This document shows, piece by piece, positions 63,578 through 64,000 of a DNA stretch of 64,000 nucleotides (position 1 is its first letter; each line of letters begins with the position of its first letter). A model generated the notes under the pieces. That model saw nothing but the letters and a program-made list of their open reading frames with translations. It ran no database searches and was not told the DNA's origin. The DNA is taken from the NCBI GenBank assembly GCA_903901335.1, contig CAIUQR010000044.1, forward strand, positions 1 to 64,000. The letters are read 5' to 3'. The translations under genes and the position numbers were made by a program. Origin of the DNA: an uncultured delta proteobacterium (GTDB lineage Bacteria; Desulfobacterota; Desulfobulbia; Desulfobulbales; Desulfocapsaceae).

Positions 63578-64000
63578 ATGACCCCTTTCAGGAAGACCAC
63601 AATGAAGCAAGGGAATTTACTGGACAATCTTGTCGACACACATGCCGGAAATCTGGAGGACCTGATCCGGGTTGAGCAGGGTCTTTTGAACGCGCTTTCC
63701 GTGCCTGTCTTCTTTGTCGATACCAGTGGCCGTTTTCTTGGGGCCAACAAGGCTTTTTTTGTTTTTTTGGGCCTTGACAGCCGCACTGAATTTCAGGCAG
63801 GGGTCTACCAGCGACTGGCGACCCGGTTTGCTTCGGAATATCAGGAAATTGACAGAAGACTCATTGCCGACGGGGGAAGCCTGTCCTTTGAAGGGTATGC
63901 CAACGATAAAAATATGATCGAGGGCCCGGTTATTTATAGAAAGACGGCAGTTCAAGGTACTGACGGTACGGCAACCGGCCTTGTCACCATGCTCTATGAT
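63578..64000 (+). CDS. PAS-domain sensor protein, 5' part
   Basis: The frame is open from ATG 63578 to the end of the window (141 codons seen). Residues ~30-75 (EQGLLNALSVPVFFVDTSGRFLGANKAFFVFLGL) are a typical PAS start as found at the N-terminus of sensor kinases, diguanylate cyclases and chemoreceptors. What follows beyond the window decides the output. GAGG precedes the start; ATG 63602 is an alternative. Confidence 0.75.
   Translation, partial: MTPFRKTTMKQGNLLDNLVDTHAGNLEDLIRVEQGLLNALSVPVFFVDTSGRFLGANKAFFVFLGLDSRTEFQAGVYQRLATRFASEYQEIDRRLIADGGSLSFEGYANDKNMIEGPVIYRKTAVQGTDGTATGLVTMLYD

Overview
The window looks like chromosomal DNA of a strictly anaerobic, sulfur-metabolising Desulfobacterota bacterium, probably of the Desulfobulbales type. 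This is inferred from gene content: a large heterodisulfide-reductase-like (Hdr) redox cluster, a single-chain pyruvate:ferredoxin oxidoreductase, a rubrerythrin-like protein, a UGA-encoded selenoprotein and an mDAP-type cell-wall pathway. No dsr, apr or qmo genes lie in the window, so the energy metabolism itself is not directly shown.

Layout. 1-1.35 kb: the 5' part of a tRNA-Arg and a dGTPase-like gene, both on the minus strand. 1.35-2.43 kb: a gene-free stretch holding five tandem ~98-bp units, each with a pair of short dyad elements. 2.4-14.3 kb: seven co-directional genes for a membrane-anchored Hdr system: a membrane HdrC/HdrE/HdrD-like fusion, HdrA with an inserted GltD module, MvhD, a FrhB/FdhB-like iron-sulfur flavoprotein, a tandem double HdrA, HdrC and HdrB. 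14.4-15.9 kb: a rubrerythrin-like gene flanked by related inverted repeats, a SelW-like selenoprotein gene read through an in-frame TGA with a candidate bacterial SECIS hairpin, and a convergent DtxR-family regulator. 16-27.5 kb: housekeeping genes (recN, a PP-loop ATPase, a histidine kinase, a tRNA-dihydrouridine synthase, a tRNA nucleotidyltransferase, rlmE, yebC, ruvCAB, panB). 27.5-28.7 kb: a small island of minus-strand genes, including a cold-shock-like protein.

28.7-45.3 kb: the division and cell-wall (dcw) cluster: mraZ (with a four-repeat MraZ operator), rsmH, ftsL, an ftsI-like gene, a murE-murF fusion, mraY, murD, murG, murC, murB, ftsQ, ftsA, ftsZ. Two things are wrong with the expected pattern. 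The FtsI-like protein has lost all three transpeptidase motifs, and ftsW is absent: murD and murG overlap by 4 bp. The septal SEDS/class B PBP pair therefore appears inactive or missing at this locus while the rest of the pathway is intact.

45.4-64 kb: a radical SAM protein, a sensor kinase, a FetAB-like ABC exporter, a CoA-disulfide reductase/rhodanese fusion, a HEAT-repeat response regulator, a PHP-family phosphatase, a YkgJ-type cysteine-cluster protein, a convergent pyruvate:ferredoxin oxidoreductase, a PabB-PabC fusion, two small minus-strand genes (one YbeD/DUF493-like) and the start of a PAS-domain protein that runs off the end.

Functionally, PFOR and the Hdr cluster fit an anaerobic electron economy in which ferredoxin, NAD(P)H, a thiol/disulfide couple and a membrane carrier exchange electrons. 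The strongest candidates for something new are the dead FtsI-like protein with the missing ftsW, the 98-bp repeat array in front of the Hdr operon, and the composition of that operon. The selenoprotein is a feature that standard gene calling would truncate.
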